Below, in pieces: positions 44,851-52,566 of a DNA stretch of 57,132 nucleotides (position 1 is its first letter; the number at the start of each line of letters is the position of its first letter). The notes beneath the pieces are model-generated. The model saw nothing but the letters and a program-made list of their open reading frames with translations, was not told where the DNA came from and searched no databases. A program made the translations under genes and the position numbers. This DNA is from an uncultured Bdellovibrionales bacterium (GTDB taxonomy: Bacteria; Bdellovibrionota; Bdellovibrionia; Bdellovibrionales; UBA1609): the NCBI GenBank assembly GCA_938001965.1, contig CALLBC010000079.1, positions 1 to 57,132 on the forward strand. The letters are read 5' to 3'.

Positions 44851-45681
44851 ATGGAATCAAGTAGCTTTCAAGAAACACTTATGACTTCACTCAACTCAAT
44901 GTGGGTTGGTACTGTACAATTTATTCCTAAGCTCTTAGGAGCAATCATTTTATTCATTATTTTTTACATCATAGCAAGCACTGTTCGAAAAGTAGTTTCA
45001 ACAGCTCTTGAGAAAATTGGCGTTAATCAGCTTTTTGATAAACTAGGACTATCTAAAAGCTTATTTTCAGCAGGAATTAAATCCCCTCCATCGACCCTAT
45101 TTGCTAAGATTTTCTTTTATTTAATAATGCTTGCAGCTCTTACAGTTTGTGCTGATGTTTTACAACTAAGTAAGGTGACCGCTGCCATCTCCAGCTTTAT
45201 TAACTATATACCTAATATATTTGGCGCAGCCTTTATCCTATTCCTCGCTCAAATGGCAGGTATGTTTATTCGCGAAGCTTTAGAGGCAACATCTGAGCAC
45301 TTAAACTTTGACTACGGAAAGGTCATTGGTAATGCTCTTTACGCTTTAATCTTTATTATTGGTATTGTTTTAGCTTTTGGACAACTTCAAATTGAAACAG
45401 AGCTTCTAAGTAATGTTATTCAAATTTTATTACTTGCTGCCGGTGCGTCCATAGGGATTTCTCTTGGTCTTGGTACAAAGACTATCTCTAACAAGATTAT
45501 TTCTGGTGTTTACGTTAGAGAAGACTTTAGAGATGGTGATACTATTCGATTTAATGATATTGAAGGTGAAGTACTTTCAGTGGGATCTATTACAACTAAA
45601 GTTAAAAAAACAAGTGGTGAGATCGTATCCATTCCAAACAACTTACTATTAGAAAGCGTTGTTGTTTGCAAAAGATCATAA
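44851..45681 (+). CDS. MscS-family mechanosensitive channel
   Basis: 276 residues with a TM-helix repeat region, several membrane segments and an MscS core: LLLAAGASIGISLGLGTKTISNKIISGVYV is the pore helix followed by the beta domain (EDFRDGDTIRFNDIEGEVLSVGSITTKVKKTSGEIVSIPNN). It lacks the long C-terminal cytoplasmic cage, as in the small TM-helix MscS group. It should release solutes or ions under membrane tension. Confidence 0.85.
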   Translation: MESSSFQETLMTSLNSMWVGTVQFIPKLLGAIILFIIFYIIASTVRKVVSTALEKIGVNQLFDKLGLSKSLFSAGIKSPPSTLFAKIFFYLIMLAALTVCADVLQLSKVTAAISSFINYIPNIFGAAFILFLAQMAGMFIREALEATSEHLNFDYGKVIGNALYALIFIIGIVLAFGQLQIETELLSNVIQILLLAAGASIGISLGLGTKTISNKIISGVYVREDFRDGDTIRFNDIEGEVLSVGSITTKVKKTSGEIVSIPNNLLLESVVVCKRS

Positions 45682-45703
45682 GGTCAATTTTAAATAAAAA
45701 AAA

Positions 45704-45732
45704 GGATAGAGCAATGGTTAGCTACTCTATCC
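45704..45732 (-). terminator. Minus-strand intrinsic terminator in an intergenic region
   Basis: GGATAGAG pairs with CTCTATCC over 13 nt. On the minus strand it is followed by eight U (plus-strand A run 45696-45703). No minus-strand gene ends here, so it must stop an unannotated transcript or read-through from the 46233 gene. Confidence 0.75.
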
Positions 45733-46010
45733 CAAAAGGTTATTAAGCTTGGTTAGAGCTTAAAAGGTCGTTGATTGGCCGGGTATTAATAGTATATTTC
45801 ACGTATCGTGCCACCTGAAACAGGATATGTTCGACCTCAGCAAGCCTTACCTACTTAAGTCTAGTCACTGTATACAACTTTGACGGGAGCTAATTTGGAA
45901 CTTTGTTCTGCTTGTAAGTATTTAAAATAACTCAGGGTCGATCTTCAGTTGTTACAAACTGATACATAATTGGAAATGTAAAACACATTCACTGATCAAA
46001 ACTTTATCAA
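45733..46010 (-). ncRNA. Candidate structured transcript ending at the 45704 terminator
   Basis: On the minus strand I can pair AGGTCG with CGACCT as an outer stem that encloses CCTG-TTT-CAGG and CACG-ATA-CGTG hairpins (about 45768-45839). It has no coding potential. It does not show recognisable motifs of tmRNA, RNase P, SRP or 6S RNA. The start is not placed. It could instead be the 3' untranslated end of the 46233 lipoprotein message. Confidence 0.3.
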
Positions 46011-46015
46011 TTAGC

Positions 46016-46164
46016 CCGAAATGAGCGTAGCGAATGTTAGGGCGATATACATTAATTTTTAACTTGTAGCGTGTCCGTCCCCATTGGACGGCGCGATACC
46101 AGTTAAAGTTCATTAAACCGAAATGAGCGTAGCGAATGTTAGGGGCGTGTTGCTCTTATTGGAC
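46016..46164 (-). repeat. Two further copies of the dispersed structured repeat
   Basis: A 27-bp identical block begins at 46016 and 46118 on the plus strand (CCGAAATGAGCGTAGCGAAT followed by GTTAGGG). Read on the minus strand, 46100-46016 aligns with the 606-704 unit: TATCGC, hairpin CCGTCC/GGACGG, CGCTA, an AT-rich stretch, TATCGCCCTAAC and a final CGG. The second copy (46164-46118) is shortened internally. The region carries no gene. Confidence 0.75.
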
Positions 46165-46232
46165 AGTCTGGAATTAAAATAAATTTTAGCTTATGTATAT
46201 AGCCCTACCGTAATTGAGCTCGTTTTTACAGA

Positions 46233-46805
46233 CTAGTTATCATCCTCGGATAATACAATTCCTTGTACGGTGCTATAAACTACATGACCAGAACCATCAG
46301 TAAACTTTAATGGAGCTTTCACATTAGATAATGAAGCACTTACACTATACCCACCGCTAGTGTTTATAATGGTGGAACCAGGCACATTACTAACAATTGT
46401 TTTAGATAATACCGGCATTACAAATGTTGCGTCTTCAGTAACAAGAGTACCACTCACGTTATCTAAATTTAGAGTTTTTAAGCCCGGAACTGTGGATGTG
46501 AGCGCACATCTGGCGACCCCATTATTGTCAGTGGCATTACAGTTATGCACCACCACACCAGTCCCAGTTGTAACACTCAGCTGAGGTATAAAGTTAGTCA
46601 CTGGAGACCCATTACTATTAATTGCATGAACTTCTATATACAAAAATGAACTTCCGTTAGCCACACCCTGACCCAACACCTTAATACTAGAGTTCAAGAA
46701 ATCTATAGTTGATCCAAACTCAACTCCTCCGCCATCGGAGAAGCAACCAACCGTAAACATCATCAATGGCGACATAGTCATTATTGCTATAAGCTTTTTA
46801 AACAC
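46233..46805 (-). CDS. Lipoprotein with bacterial Ig-like domain
   Basis: 190 residues with lipobox TVGC (C21). The mature part reads as a Big-1-type Ig fold: VEVHAINSNGSPVTNFIPQLSVTTGTG-like strands (YIEVHAINSNGSPV), NCNATDNNGVARCALTSTVPGLKTLNL, ending at a strand with SGHVVYSTV. Two cysteines (NC, RC) could pair. Such domains occur in surface adhesins; here it is a lone domain. Confidence 0.7.
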   Translation of the reverse strand: MFKKLIAIMTMSPLMMFTVGCFSDGGGVEFGSTIDFLNSSIKVLGQGVANGSSFLYIEVHAINSNGSPVTNFIPQLSVTTGTGVVVHNCNATDNNGVARCALTSTVPGLKTLNLDNVSGTLVTEDATFVMPVLSKTIVSNVPGSTIINTSGGYSVSASLSNVKAPLKFTDGSGHVVYSTVQGIVLSEDDN

Positions 46806-47037
46806 AGTATCAATACCTCTAGGTCCATGTATTTATTTTATTACAAATACCTATCGGTCTAGTCTAGGTTTTATAAAGGGCTCTGTTTCAATTTTATACA
46901 AAACAACCCCAAAAAAAGCCTTAATAATTTATGGTTTATTCATAAATAGAAATTGTTGCATATTGAGTCTCAAAATAGGACAGGAATAGTTGTATTTTTA
47001 ACTAGCCATTCTCAAAATAATTGGATATTTTTACTCC

Positions 47038-47325
47038 ATGGAATTTTTAGATCAGTATAAAAATGTAATTTTAATTTGGTGTGCCCTTGGGCTTGGCGCT
47101 GGTGTTATTGCAAAATTTCTTTTACCAGGCAAAGACAAAGGTGGGTTAATCTCCACAATCATCCTAGGGATTGGCGGATCTTTCTTAGGTGGATTCATTG
47201 GTAATTACTTTGAAATTGGCGGCGCCAATATAACTTCTGGTATTAATATTATAACTATTATCACTGCTATTGCTGGAGCATTTGTACTTCTTATACTTTT
47301 TAGAATTTTAAGATTTCTAATATGA
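47038..47325 (+). CDS. GlsB/YeaQ/YmgE-family small membrane protein
   Basis: 95 residues with three membrane helices. LGLGAGVIAKFLLPGKDKGGLISTIILGIGGSFLGGFIG is the family core (GxxAGxxAxxxxPG...GxxGAxxGGxxG). These proteins respond to envelope or osmotic stress; their biochemical role is unknown. The stop overlaps the next gene's ATG (4 bp). Confidence 0.87.
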   Translation: MEFLDQYKNVILIWCALGLGAGVIAKFLLPGKDKGGLISTIILGIGGSFLGGFIGNYFEIGGANITSGINIITIITAIAGAFVLLILFRILRFLI

Positions 47326-47726
47326 GTAAATTTTTATATTTGCTAATATTATTTTTGCCCTCCTGTGCAAACTTCACTCCTAATGATCAAGCTATTATTA
47401 ACATAGAAAAATGTACCCCTGTGGGAGTTAATAAAATACCAAGCTCTTGTTCTCAAAACTTTACTTCACATGTTTTTAGCGGCAATTTTTTTAGTATGCG
47501 CTCTAAATACATTGGTAATTTTGTTGGTAATGTTGTTCTAGAAATTAAAACTGGAGAAAAATCTATTATGTGTAAAACTGAAGTAAATGATCAAAATATT
47601 GCTTTTTTACGCGCTTTAAAAAAGGGAGACCCAGTTAAAGCCTCTGGCACTCCCACAACAATTACTCGATTTAAACGCTCTCACCACAGTTATATTTTAT
47701 TGGAAGACTGTAGCTTTGCTTTTTAA
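47322..47726 (+). CDS. Small lipoprotein coupled to the GlsB-like gene
   Basis: 134 residues with lipobox LPSC (C15). The mature part is beta-rich, with four cysteines (KCTPV, SSCSQ, MCKTE, DCSF). I recognise no family, though the fold pattern (FVGNVVLEIKTGEKSIMCKT..., GDPVKASGTPTTITRF) looks like an OB-type barrel. Overlap with the preceding gene implies co-translation. Confidence 0.65.
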   Translation: MSKFLYLLILFLPSCANFTPNDQAIINIEKCTPVGVNKIPSSCSQNFTSHVFSGNFFSMRSKYIGNFVGNVVLEIKTGEKSIMCKTEVNDQNIAFLRALKKGDPVKASGTPTTITRFKRSHHSYILLEDCSFAF

Positions 47727-47797
47727 TTTTTTGGCTAAATCGCTCTTATTTCAATAGGCCTTTTTTACACCCATTTTTTTGTAAAATAGCCATTAAT

Positions 47798-47900
47798 TTG
47801 TCCAGTTAACGCATCAGATTATAAAGTATTATCCTTTTTGGTAGACACTTTCAGGGGATTAGCCGTATTATTTCTTCTAAGGCTTTTGCCTTAAGAATAT
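47798..47900 (+). promoter_or_regulatory. cspA promoter and structured 5' leader
   Basis: TTGTCC (47798-47803), a 16-bp spacer and TATAAA (47820-47825) put the start of transcription near 47832. A leader of about 95 nt follows. It holds the hairpin TTCT-AAGGC-TTTT-GCCTT-AAGAA (about 47875-47896) shortly before AAGGAA and the ATG, as in temperature-responsive cold-shock leaders. Confidence 0.5.
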
Positions 47901-47928
47901 TAACGAATAAAAATAAGGAATATATATA

Positions 47929-48123
47929 ATGAGCACAGGTACAGTTAAGTTTTATAATGCAGGAAAAGGTTTTGGTTTTATCACTCCGGATGATGGAAAA
48001 GACGTTTTCTTCCACGTTTCTGAAATTCAAGGTCAAGAGCCACAAGATGGTGACAAAGTTGAATACGAAATGGGTGAGAGTCAAAAAGGCCCTTGTGCTG
48101 TTAGCGTAAAAGTTGTTAATTAA
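47929..48123 (+). CDS. cspA: Cold-shock protein (CspA family)
   Basis: 64-residue single OB fold that melts RNA secondary structure. RNP1 KGFGFIT and RNP2 VFFHVSEI are exact, preceded by TGTVKFYNAGKG. It has its own promoter, a long leader with a hairpin, and a strong terminator. Confidence 0.96.
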   Translation: MSTGTVKFYNAGKGFGFITPDDGKDVFFHVSEIQGQEPQDGDKVEYEMGESQKGPCAVSVKVVN

Positions 48124-48145
48124 TTTTTAAAAATTTATTAATACT

Positions 48146-48176
48146 AAAAAGCCTAACTTGAAAAGTTAGGCTTTTT
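48146..48176. terminator. Strong bidirectional terminator
   Basis: AAAAAGCCTAACTT pairs with AGTTAGGCTTTTT over a GAAA loop. It serves cspA and the convergent 48187 gene. Confidence 0.92.
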
Positions 48177-48186
48177 TTTATTCTTT

Positions 48187-48465
48187 TTACTTCGACTCAA
48201 GTCTCTCTTTTAATTCATTGTTTTCTTCTACTAAAACTTCCATTTGTAACTCTAAGTTTGAAATCTTTTGATTTAATAAATCTATAGCTCTTTGCACACT
48301 ACGACCTTCTGCTGCTATTTTTCCAAAACTATAAAAGTTACAAGTTCCGTCAAAACTCCAAGAGTCACATGGCTGATGCCTATATGTATTAACTCTTATA
48401 TTTGCAAAAGCTACACTTGAAGCAAGTAGAACTAGCCCAACTAGCATTAATTTTAATTTATTCAT
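48187..48465 (-). CDS. Small secreted coiled-coil protein
   Basis: 92 residues with a signal peptide (about 1-21, VAFA). A short part with two cysteines (QPCDSW, TCNFY) precedes a C-terminal coiled coil (QRAIDLLNQKISNLELQMEV and on, with Leu/Ile heptads). It likely forms periplasmic oligomers. AAGGAGAA precedes the ATG. No family is recognised. Confidence 0.65.
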   Translation of the reverse strand: MNKLKLMLVGLVLLASSVAFANIRVNTYRHQPCDSWSFDGTCNFYSFGKIAAEGRSVQRAIDLLNQKISNLELQMEVLVEENNELKERLESK

Positions 48466-48669
48466 TTTTTCTCCTTAGTTAGTCCAAGGCATACCTATAT
48501 TTTGCCTATTAACCGATATAAATTAGTTAAGCTATTTTTACCTACCCCCTTTGGATAGTAATAAACAAAGCTTTTTCTTTAACCTACTACTCCTTTATTA
48601 GAGACAATGATCCCTACTAAAACAATTATTTTCTTATTTTTTAAGTTTTTAAGAATTTATTTTGAATAC

Positions 48670-49953
48670 TTATTTTACTTGTTTTAAGTTCGACCACCCA
48701 CTCACATATCTTGGAGATAAATGATTACGATTCATGGCCCAAGCCTTATTACCCGCCCCACAGGCCGCAACTCTAAGGGTGCCCTTGCCCTCAATGCTAT
48801 TTATCCGGTCCATCACCTGCATTAGCTTTAAGGCCTTTTCATCATCATAGTTTTCAAAGAGGCTCATCTGCTTTTTACTCTCTTGCTGTAAACTATTTAA
48901 ATAGACACCTGCTTTTTTATACTTATAACCTTTTTTATATATCCTATCTAATATTAGATTTGCACAGCTTATGGCCTTACGACTATCAGATGTGGGAGAT
49001 AGCAACTTAATATAATTGGTAGCCTTATAAGTTTTGTTCCGATGATGGTGCGAGGTACGAATAAAGACACCTATTTCTCCACAGGTGGATTTTTGTTTAC
49101 GTAAACTCTCAAAAGCTGAGCTTGTATAGTTTGCCACTGCTTTTTTCAAGTCTTCTAGCTTGTAAATTGGGGTTCCAAAGCTTCGACTGCACATTATACT
49201 TTTTTTAGGCTTAGTTAACTCTTCTAAACTAAAGCGATCGTACCCCTGAAGCTCTTCTTTAATTTGCAACCCAACTTTTGTGAACATTTTTTTTATATAT
49301 AAATCATTTTTATAATCACGAAAATCTTTAGCTGTTCTCAATCCCATTAACTGCAACTTAACCTCTAAGGCTCGGCCAATCCCCCAGACCTTACCAATAG
49401 GTGTTTTGCTTAAAGCAATATCTTGCCGAGACTGGTCTAATAAAACAACTACCCCTTCTGCCTTTTTAGACTTTTTAGCAATATGGTTAGCGAGCTTAGC
49501 TAAAGTTTTAGAGCTCGACACCCCTATACTTACTGGTATGCCAGTGTTCCTCTCCACTATTTTTTTTATCATACGGGCGTATTCATTTAAATTCTTAAAG
49601 CCCGTTAAATCTAAGAAAGCTTCATCAATAGAGTAAACTTCCATGCGTGGAGAAAATTGAGAAAGTGTTTGCATAACCCTATCTGATAAATTGCTATACA
49701 AAGAAAAATTTGATGAAAACACAGATACATTATTTTTCATACAAACATCTTTTACTTTAAAATAAGGAGTACCCATTGGAACGCCTAAAACCTTCAGCTC
49801 TTTACTCAAAGATACAAAGCAACCGTCATTATTTGATAACACACCAACAGGAGCATTATTTAACTCTGGCCTAAACAACCTCTCACAACTACAAAAAAAT
49901 GAGTTACAATCTACGAGGGCATAGATTTTATTTTTTTCATTTATTTTTAGCAT
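48670..49953 (-). CDS. umuC: Translesion DNA polymerase V catalytic subunit UmuC
   Basis: Y-family polymerase of 427 residues. ALVDCNSFFCSCERLF opens the palm (catalytic Asp), YSIDEAFLDL holds the second acidic pair, and VSIGVSSSKTLAKLANHIAKK and GIGRALEVKLQLMG follow in order. The C-terminal region carries a clamp-binding-like QMSLF. It copies past damage as an SOS function. It begins 5 bp after umuD. Confidence 0.96.
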   Translation of the reverse strand: MLKINEKNKIYALVDCNSFFCSCERLFRPELNNAPVGVLSNNDGCFVSLSKELKVLGVPMGTPYFKVKDVCMKNNVSVFSSNFSLYSNLSDRVMQTLSQFSPRMEVYSIDEAFLDLTGFKNLNEYARMIKKIVERNTGIPVSIGVSSSKTLAKLANHIAKKSKKAEGVVVLLDQSRQDIALSKTPIGKVWGIGRALEVKLQLMGLRTAKDFRDYKNDLYIKKMFTKVGLQIKEELQGYDRFSLEELTKPKKSIMCSRSFGTPIYKLEDLKKAVANYTSSAFESLRKQKSTCGEIGVFIRTSHHHRNKTYKATNYIKLLSPTSDSRKAISCANLILDRIYKKGYKYKKAGVYLNSLQQESKKQMSLFENYDDEKALKLMQVMDRINSIEGKGTLRVAACGAGNKAWAMNRNHLSPRYVSGWSNLKQVK

Positions 49954-49958
49954 CTTAT

Positions 49959-50504
49959 TTAAACTTCTCTAGCTATGGCAGTAACAACTCCAAACATTAT
50001 GAAGTTCATTTCTGTGGTGACCATTATAGGCCTATTCGTTTTATTATCTGATTTTAAAGTTATACAATCTGCTTTTTTATAATAGCGCTTACAAATCATG
50101 GCCCCATCTAAATGAGCCACCACAACTTTATTGTTTAAAACCTCTATGGAACGATCCACCACTAAAATATCACCTGGTAAAATAAGTGGCGCCATAGATT
50201 GGCCAGTGGCTTCAAAAAAAAATGTACTGGCTTGATTTTTTATAAAACGCTTATCCAGGGATTGATACTTTTCAATAAAGTCATCACCAATACCAAATAG
50301 CCCACAAGAAACTTGCCTACCCAAATATCTACAAACAGCCCTTCCTCGATCCTGCTCGCGAGATTGGAAAGTAGTATCCAACTGATTGTCTGCATTCCTA
50401 AAGCAGCTCACAGAGGCTCCTATAGGATTTGAAACAATCTTTTTTTGGGGACTATATATATGGTAGATTTTCGAGGATTTAGTGAGTTCTTGCTTTAAAA
50501 ACAT
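49959..50504 (-). CDS. umuD: UmuD-type S24 protease with extended N-terminus
   Basis: 181 residues, about 40 longer than E. coli UmuD. The self-cleavage site reads SCGLFGIGDD with the C67-G68 bond, the nucleophilic serine is S103 in TGQSM, and the general-base lysine is K139 in MICKRY. The extra N-terminal 45 residues (before the usual start) have a cysteine and no recognisable domain. It operates with umuC. I could not identify a convincing LexA box upstream. Confidence 0.9.
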   Translation of the reverse strand: MFLKQELTKSSKIYHIYSPQKKIVSNPIGASVSCFRNADNQLDTTFQSREQDRGRAVCRYLGRQVSCGLFGIGDDFIEKYQSLDKRFIKNQASTFFFEATGQSMAPLILPGDILVVDRSIEVLNNKVVVAHLDGAMICKRYYKKADCITLKSDNKTNRPIMVTTEMNFIMFGVVTAIAREV

Positions 50505-50649
50505 ACACTTAACTTACACTACTTATTTAACGGTGGCAAGGAAGGCTAAAATATTAAAATTCTTCTGCTAGCATTAAGTCTTAGCCTGTGAAGCAAGTTA
50601 CTATCTAGTATATATTAAGCATTAAACCTTGCATTATATCTCACCCAAC

Positions 50650-50678
50650 TTGACCTTATATTAAACCTAGTACATTCT
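50650..50678 (+). promoter_or_regulatory. tRNA-Ala promoter
   Basis: TTGACC at 50650-50655, then either TACATT (15-bp spacing) or CATTCT (17-bp spacing), about 18-25 bp before the tRNA. A -35 this good just upstream of a tRNA is expected. Confidence 0.45.
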
Positions 50679-50695
50679 CGTCTAACGTGACCTTT

Positions 50696-50771
50696 GGGGG
50701 ATTAGCTCAGTTGGGAGAGCACTTGATTTGCATTCAAGAGGTCGCAGGTTCGATCCCTGTATCCTCCACCA
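50696..50771 (+). tRNA. tRNA-Ala (anticodon UGC)
   Basis: 76 nt with encoded CCA. The acceptor stem GGGGGAT/ATCCTCC contains the G3-U70 wobble that marks alanine tRNAs. D arm AGCTCAGTTGGGAGAGC, anticodon stem CTTGA/TCAAG around TTTGCAT (anticodon TGC) and T loop GGTTCGATCC are canonical. It stands alone, not in an rRNA operon, and marks the left edge of the accessory region. Confidence 0.97.
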
Positions 50772-51079
50772 ATTTTCGGGTCACTTTTTTTCAAATTCTT
50801 AGTTAAATAAATGAAATTATTGGAGAGTTTCTATTGAAAAACCGATAATTAGCAGGTTTGGAGTGCTCTGGGTTCCCCCCGAGTCCCCTCCATTTTGCTA
50901 ATGTTAGCATTTTTTTCTGCTAACAGGTGAGCCGTCCTCGATAGAAGTGTAAATCCGTGAGCTAACTCTAGCAAACCACCTTTGTTACTGAATTTTAACA
51001 ACTGTATCGCACTGGCAGAAAGGAGTCAGAAAATCCAGCAGCATACAGGCAGAAAACAGGTCATAACATTGGAGGTAAA
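50772..51079. other. Region after tRNA-Ala with repeated TTAGCA/TGCTAA sites
   Basis: About 308 bp without a gene. TTAGCA or its complement occurs at 50849, 50896, 50904 and 50918, with related GCTAAC and TAGCAA at 50961-50974. The pair at 50896-50909 makes a hairpin followed by seven T and could be a terminator. A weak likeness to the tRNA 3' end lies at 50871-50892. GGAGG before 51080 is the ribosome site. Confidence 0.5.
50896..50916 (+). terminator. Hairpin with T tract after tRNA-Ala
   Basis: TGCTAA-TG-TTAGCA followed by seven T. The stem is AT-rich and the loop only 2 nt, so it may be an operator instead. Confidence 0.4.
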
Positions 51080-51712
51080 ATGAAGCAACAAATTGACCCA
51101 CAACTACAACAAAAAGAATATATAAGTGATGCAACAGCAATTAGTAAATTGCGAAAACTAAAGCAAATAACTCAAGCTGAAGCAGGACTTTTATTGAACT
51201 GCTCTATTTCAACAATTAAGCGCAGAGAACACAAAGATTGTAACTTAACAGTCGACGAAATAGATAATTTTTTAAAAGCATACGGTTACACCAGAAGTGA
51301 TTTAATTAATATAAAACTATCACGACCGGTAACCGTGCGAAATCATAAGTTACAAAAAACAAAAATTATCGAGCATAAATCACTAAGGCGAAGTTATAAA
51401 AAAATTATAACAAAAGAAGTTTTAGCGTTAATAGAGTTACGAAAACGTGCAGGAACTTCAATTAAAGACGCTTGTGAGAAATGTAACTATAACAGAAGTA
51501 CAATAGGAGCTATTGAAAATGGCCGGATAACATTAACTGAAAAACGAATAAAACACATAGTCGCCTCTTATGGTTTCAGGATGAAAGATTTTAATTCAAT
51601 TTTAAAAAGTGATTTAGACAGGCTTGGAATCATAGACGAATGTTTTCAAAAACTCAGAAGGCTAACAGATGAAAAGCTCTCAATTGTGGTCAATTTATTG
51701 AAAACAATATAA
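51080..51712 (+). CDS. DNA-binding protein with two HTH (XRE-like) domains
   Basis: 210 residues. Two related helix-turn-helix units are visible: residues 20-72 (SKLRKLKQITQAEAGLLLNC, STIKRRE) and 110-168 (ALIELRKRAGTSIKDACEKCNY, STIGAIENGR, then KRIKHIVASYGF). Each ends with the same DNFLKAYGYTRSDL / KHIVASYGFRMKDF type helix, which suggests internal duplication. A basic linker (residues 75-105) joins them. The unit likely binds a bipartite or repeated operator; the TTAGCA repeats just upstream are candidates. Confidence 0.65.
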   Translation: MKQQIDPQLQQKEYISDATAISKLRKLKQITQAEAGLLLNCSISTIKRREHKDCNLTVDEIDNFLKAYGYTRSDLINIKLSRPVTVRNHKLQKTKIIEHKSLRRSYKKIITKEVLALIELRKRAGTSIKDACEKCNYNRSTIGAIENGRITLTEKRIKHIVASYGFRMKDFNSILKSDLDRLGIIDECFQKLRRLTDEKLSIVVNLLKTI

Positions 51713-51730
51713 TTGCAAAAGGAAATAACA

Positions 51731-52099
51731 ATGAATAATCAAAAGAAAGATCAAAAAATAAAAACAAAATGTAACAAGACCTCGTCAGTATTAAGAGTAG
51801 ATTTTACAGTGGCTGACATCATTACTAATGAGCTTGATCAACTGAAAAGAAAAAAGAAAGGCTCAGGTAAAATAAATGCAAGCGCAATTTTATCTAAAGT
51901 TTTACCCAAATTAACAGACTCAGATCGCAATGAAATATTAGCACAGTCTGTTACGGGAGAGGATCGACAAAAGGTAGCTTTTGGCAATTACATTAAGAAA
52001 CACAAGAAAACGAGTAAGAGCCAATTTTTAGATTTAGTTCTGTATGGTGAGATTAATATTAATGAATACCTACCAGAAGAAATGAGGAGACAGAGATGA
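51731..52099 (+). CDS. Basic protein of unknown function, second gene of cassette
   Basis: 122 residues, Lys/Arg-rich, no signal peptide. The ATG at 51731 has AAAAGGA 7 bases upstream; a TTG at 51713 is possible. ELDQLKRKKKGSGKINASAILSKVLPKLTD and DRQKVAFGNYIKKHKKTSKSQFLDLVL are helical and could bind nucleic acid. Its stop overlaps the next ATG (ATGA). I recognise no family. Confidence 0.55.
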   Translation: MNNQKKDQKIKTKCNKTSSVLRVDFTVADIITNELDQLKRKKKGSGKINASAILSKVLPKLTDSDRNEILAQSVTGEDRQKVAFGNYIKKHKKTSKSQFLDLVLYGEININEYLPEEMRRQR

Positions 52100-52275
52100 C
52101 AGGTTTAATTATTCAAGGGATGGCTAGAGTGATCAAATTTGGGGTATATTTAGCTCTTACAGGCAATTTAGTAACCTGTACTATGGATTTAAGGGAAAAC
52201 GCTTATAAATCTGTTACTGGAGGGCTAGTGAACCTTAGGTCAGTGAACAGAGTACTAACGGTCCCTAGAAATTAG
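52096..52275 (+). CDS. 59-residue protein, third gene of cassette
   Basis: The start overlaps the preceding stop by 4 bp (ATGA), so it is translationally coupled. The peptide MTGLIIQGMARVIKFGVYLA opens with an amphipathic or membrane-seeking helix, has one Cys, and ends with a basic segment (VNLRSVNRVLTVPRN). A terminator follows. Such coupled small proteins are easily missed; the function is unknown. Confidence 0.5.
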   Translation: MTGLIIQGMARVIKFGVYLALTGNLVTCTMDLRENAYKSVTGGLVNLRSVNRVLTVPRN

Positions 52276-52283
52276 CTAAATTT

Positions 52284-52304
52284 GGCCAGGTTACTGACCT
52301 GGCC
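52284..52304 (+). terminator. Terminator after the three-gene cassette
   Basis: GGCCAGGT-TACTG-ACCTGGCC, an 8-bp perfect stem, with AAATTT before and ATTT after. The T tract is short. Confidence 0.6.
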
Positions 52305-52557
52305 ATTTACATTGAAAGTAATGTTTGTTGTTTGCGAAATCGATTTTCTTAAGTCTGATCTTAAACAATAAACAAATATTTCCATCAATTTAATCTCTGG
52401 AAACAAAGCTTAGGTTTCCTAGTTTTTTATTATTTTCCCACTAAACATTTTGTCCATGTGGCATCCAAATACGAGCTCATTACTCCCTTCAACATTAAAT
52501 GTAATTTCGACCTCTTGGTTCAAGGGGAGTTTTTTGTTGATATTTAACTCTTCTAGA

Positions 52558-52566
52558 ATGACTTCT
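52558..52566. repeat. Target-site duplication, left copy
   Basis: ATGACTTCT, identical to 53946-53954. A 9-bp length fits the IS256 family (8-9 bp). Confidence 0.9.

Noticed and set aside
45733-46010. 6S RNA, RNase P RNA, SRP RNA or tmRNA
   Set aside because: None of their conserved core motifs is visible; kept only as an unnamed structured candidate.
50505-50560. LexA box upstream of umuD
   Set aside because: No TTAC-N3-GTAA, CTGT-N8-ACAG or other clear LexA dyad could be found near the start.
50871-50892. Likeness to the tRNA-Ala 3' end, as an attachment-site copy
   Set aside because: Only a partial, gapped match with no integrase gene in the window; too weak to call an attachment site.
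52398-52420. Terminator of the minus-strand metal operon (GGAAAC/GTTTCC)
   Set aside because: Short stem, no T tract on the minus strand; left as a possibility only.
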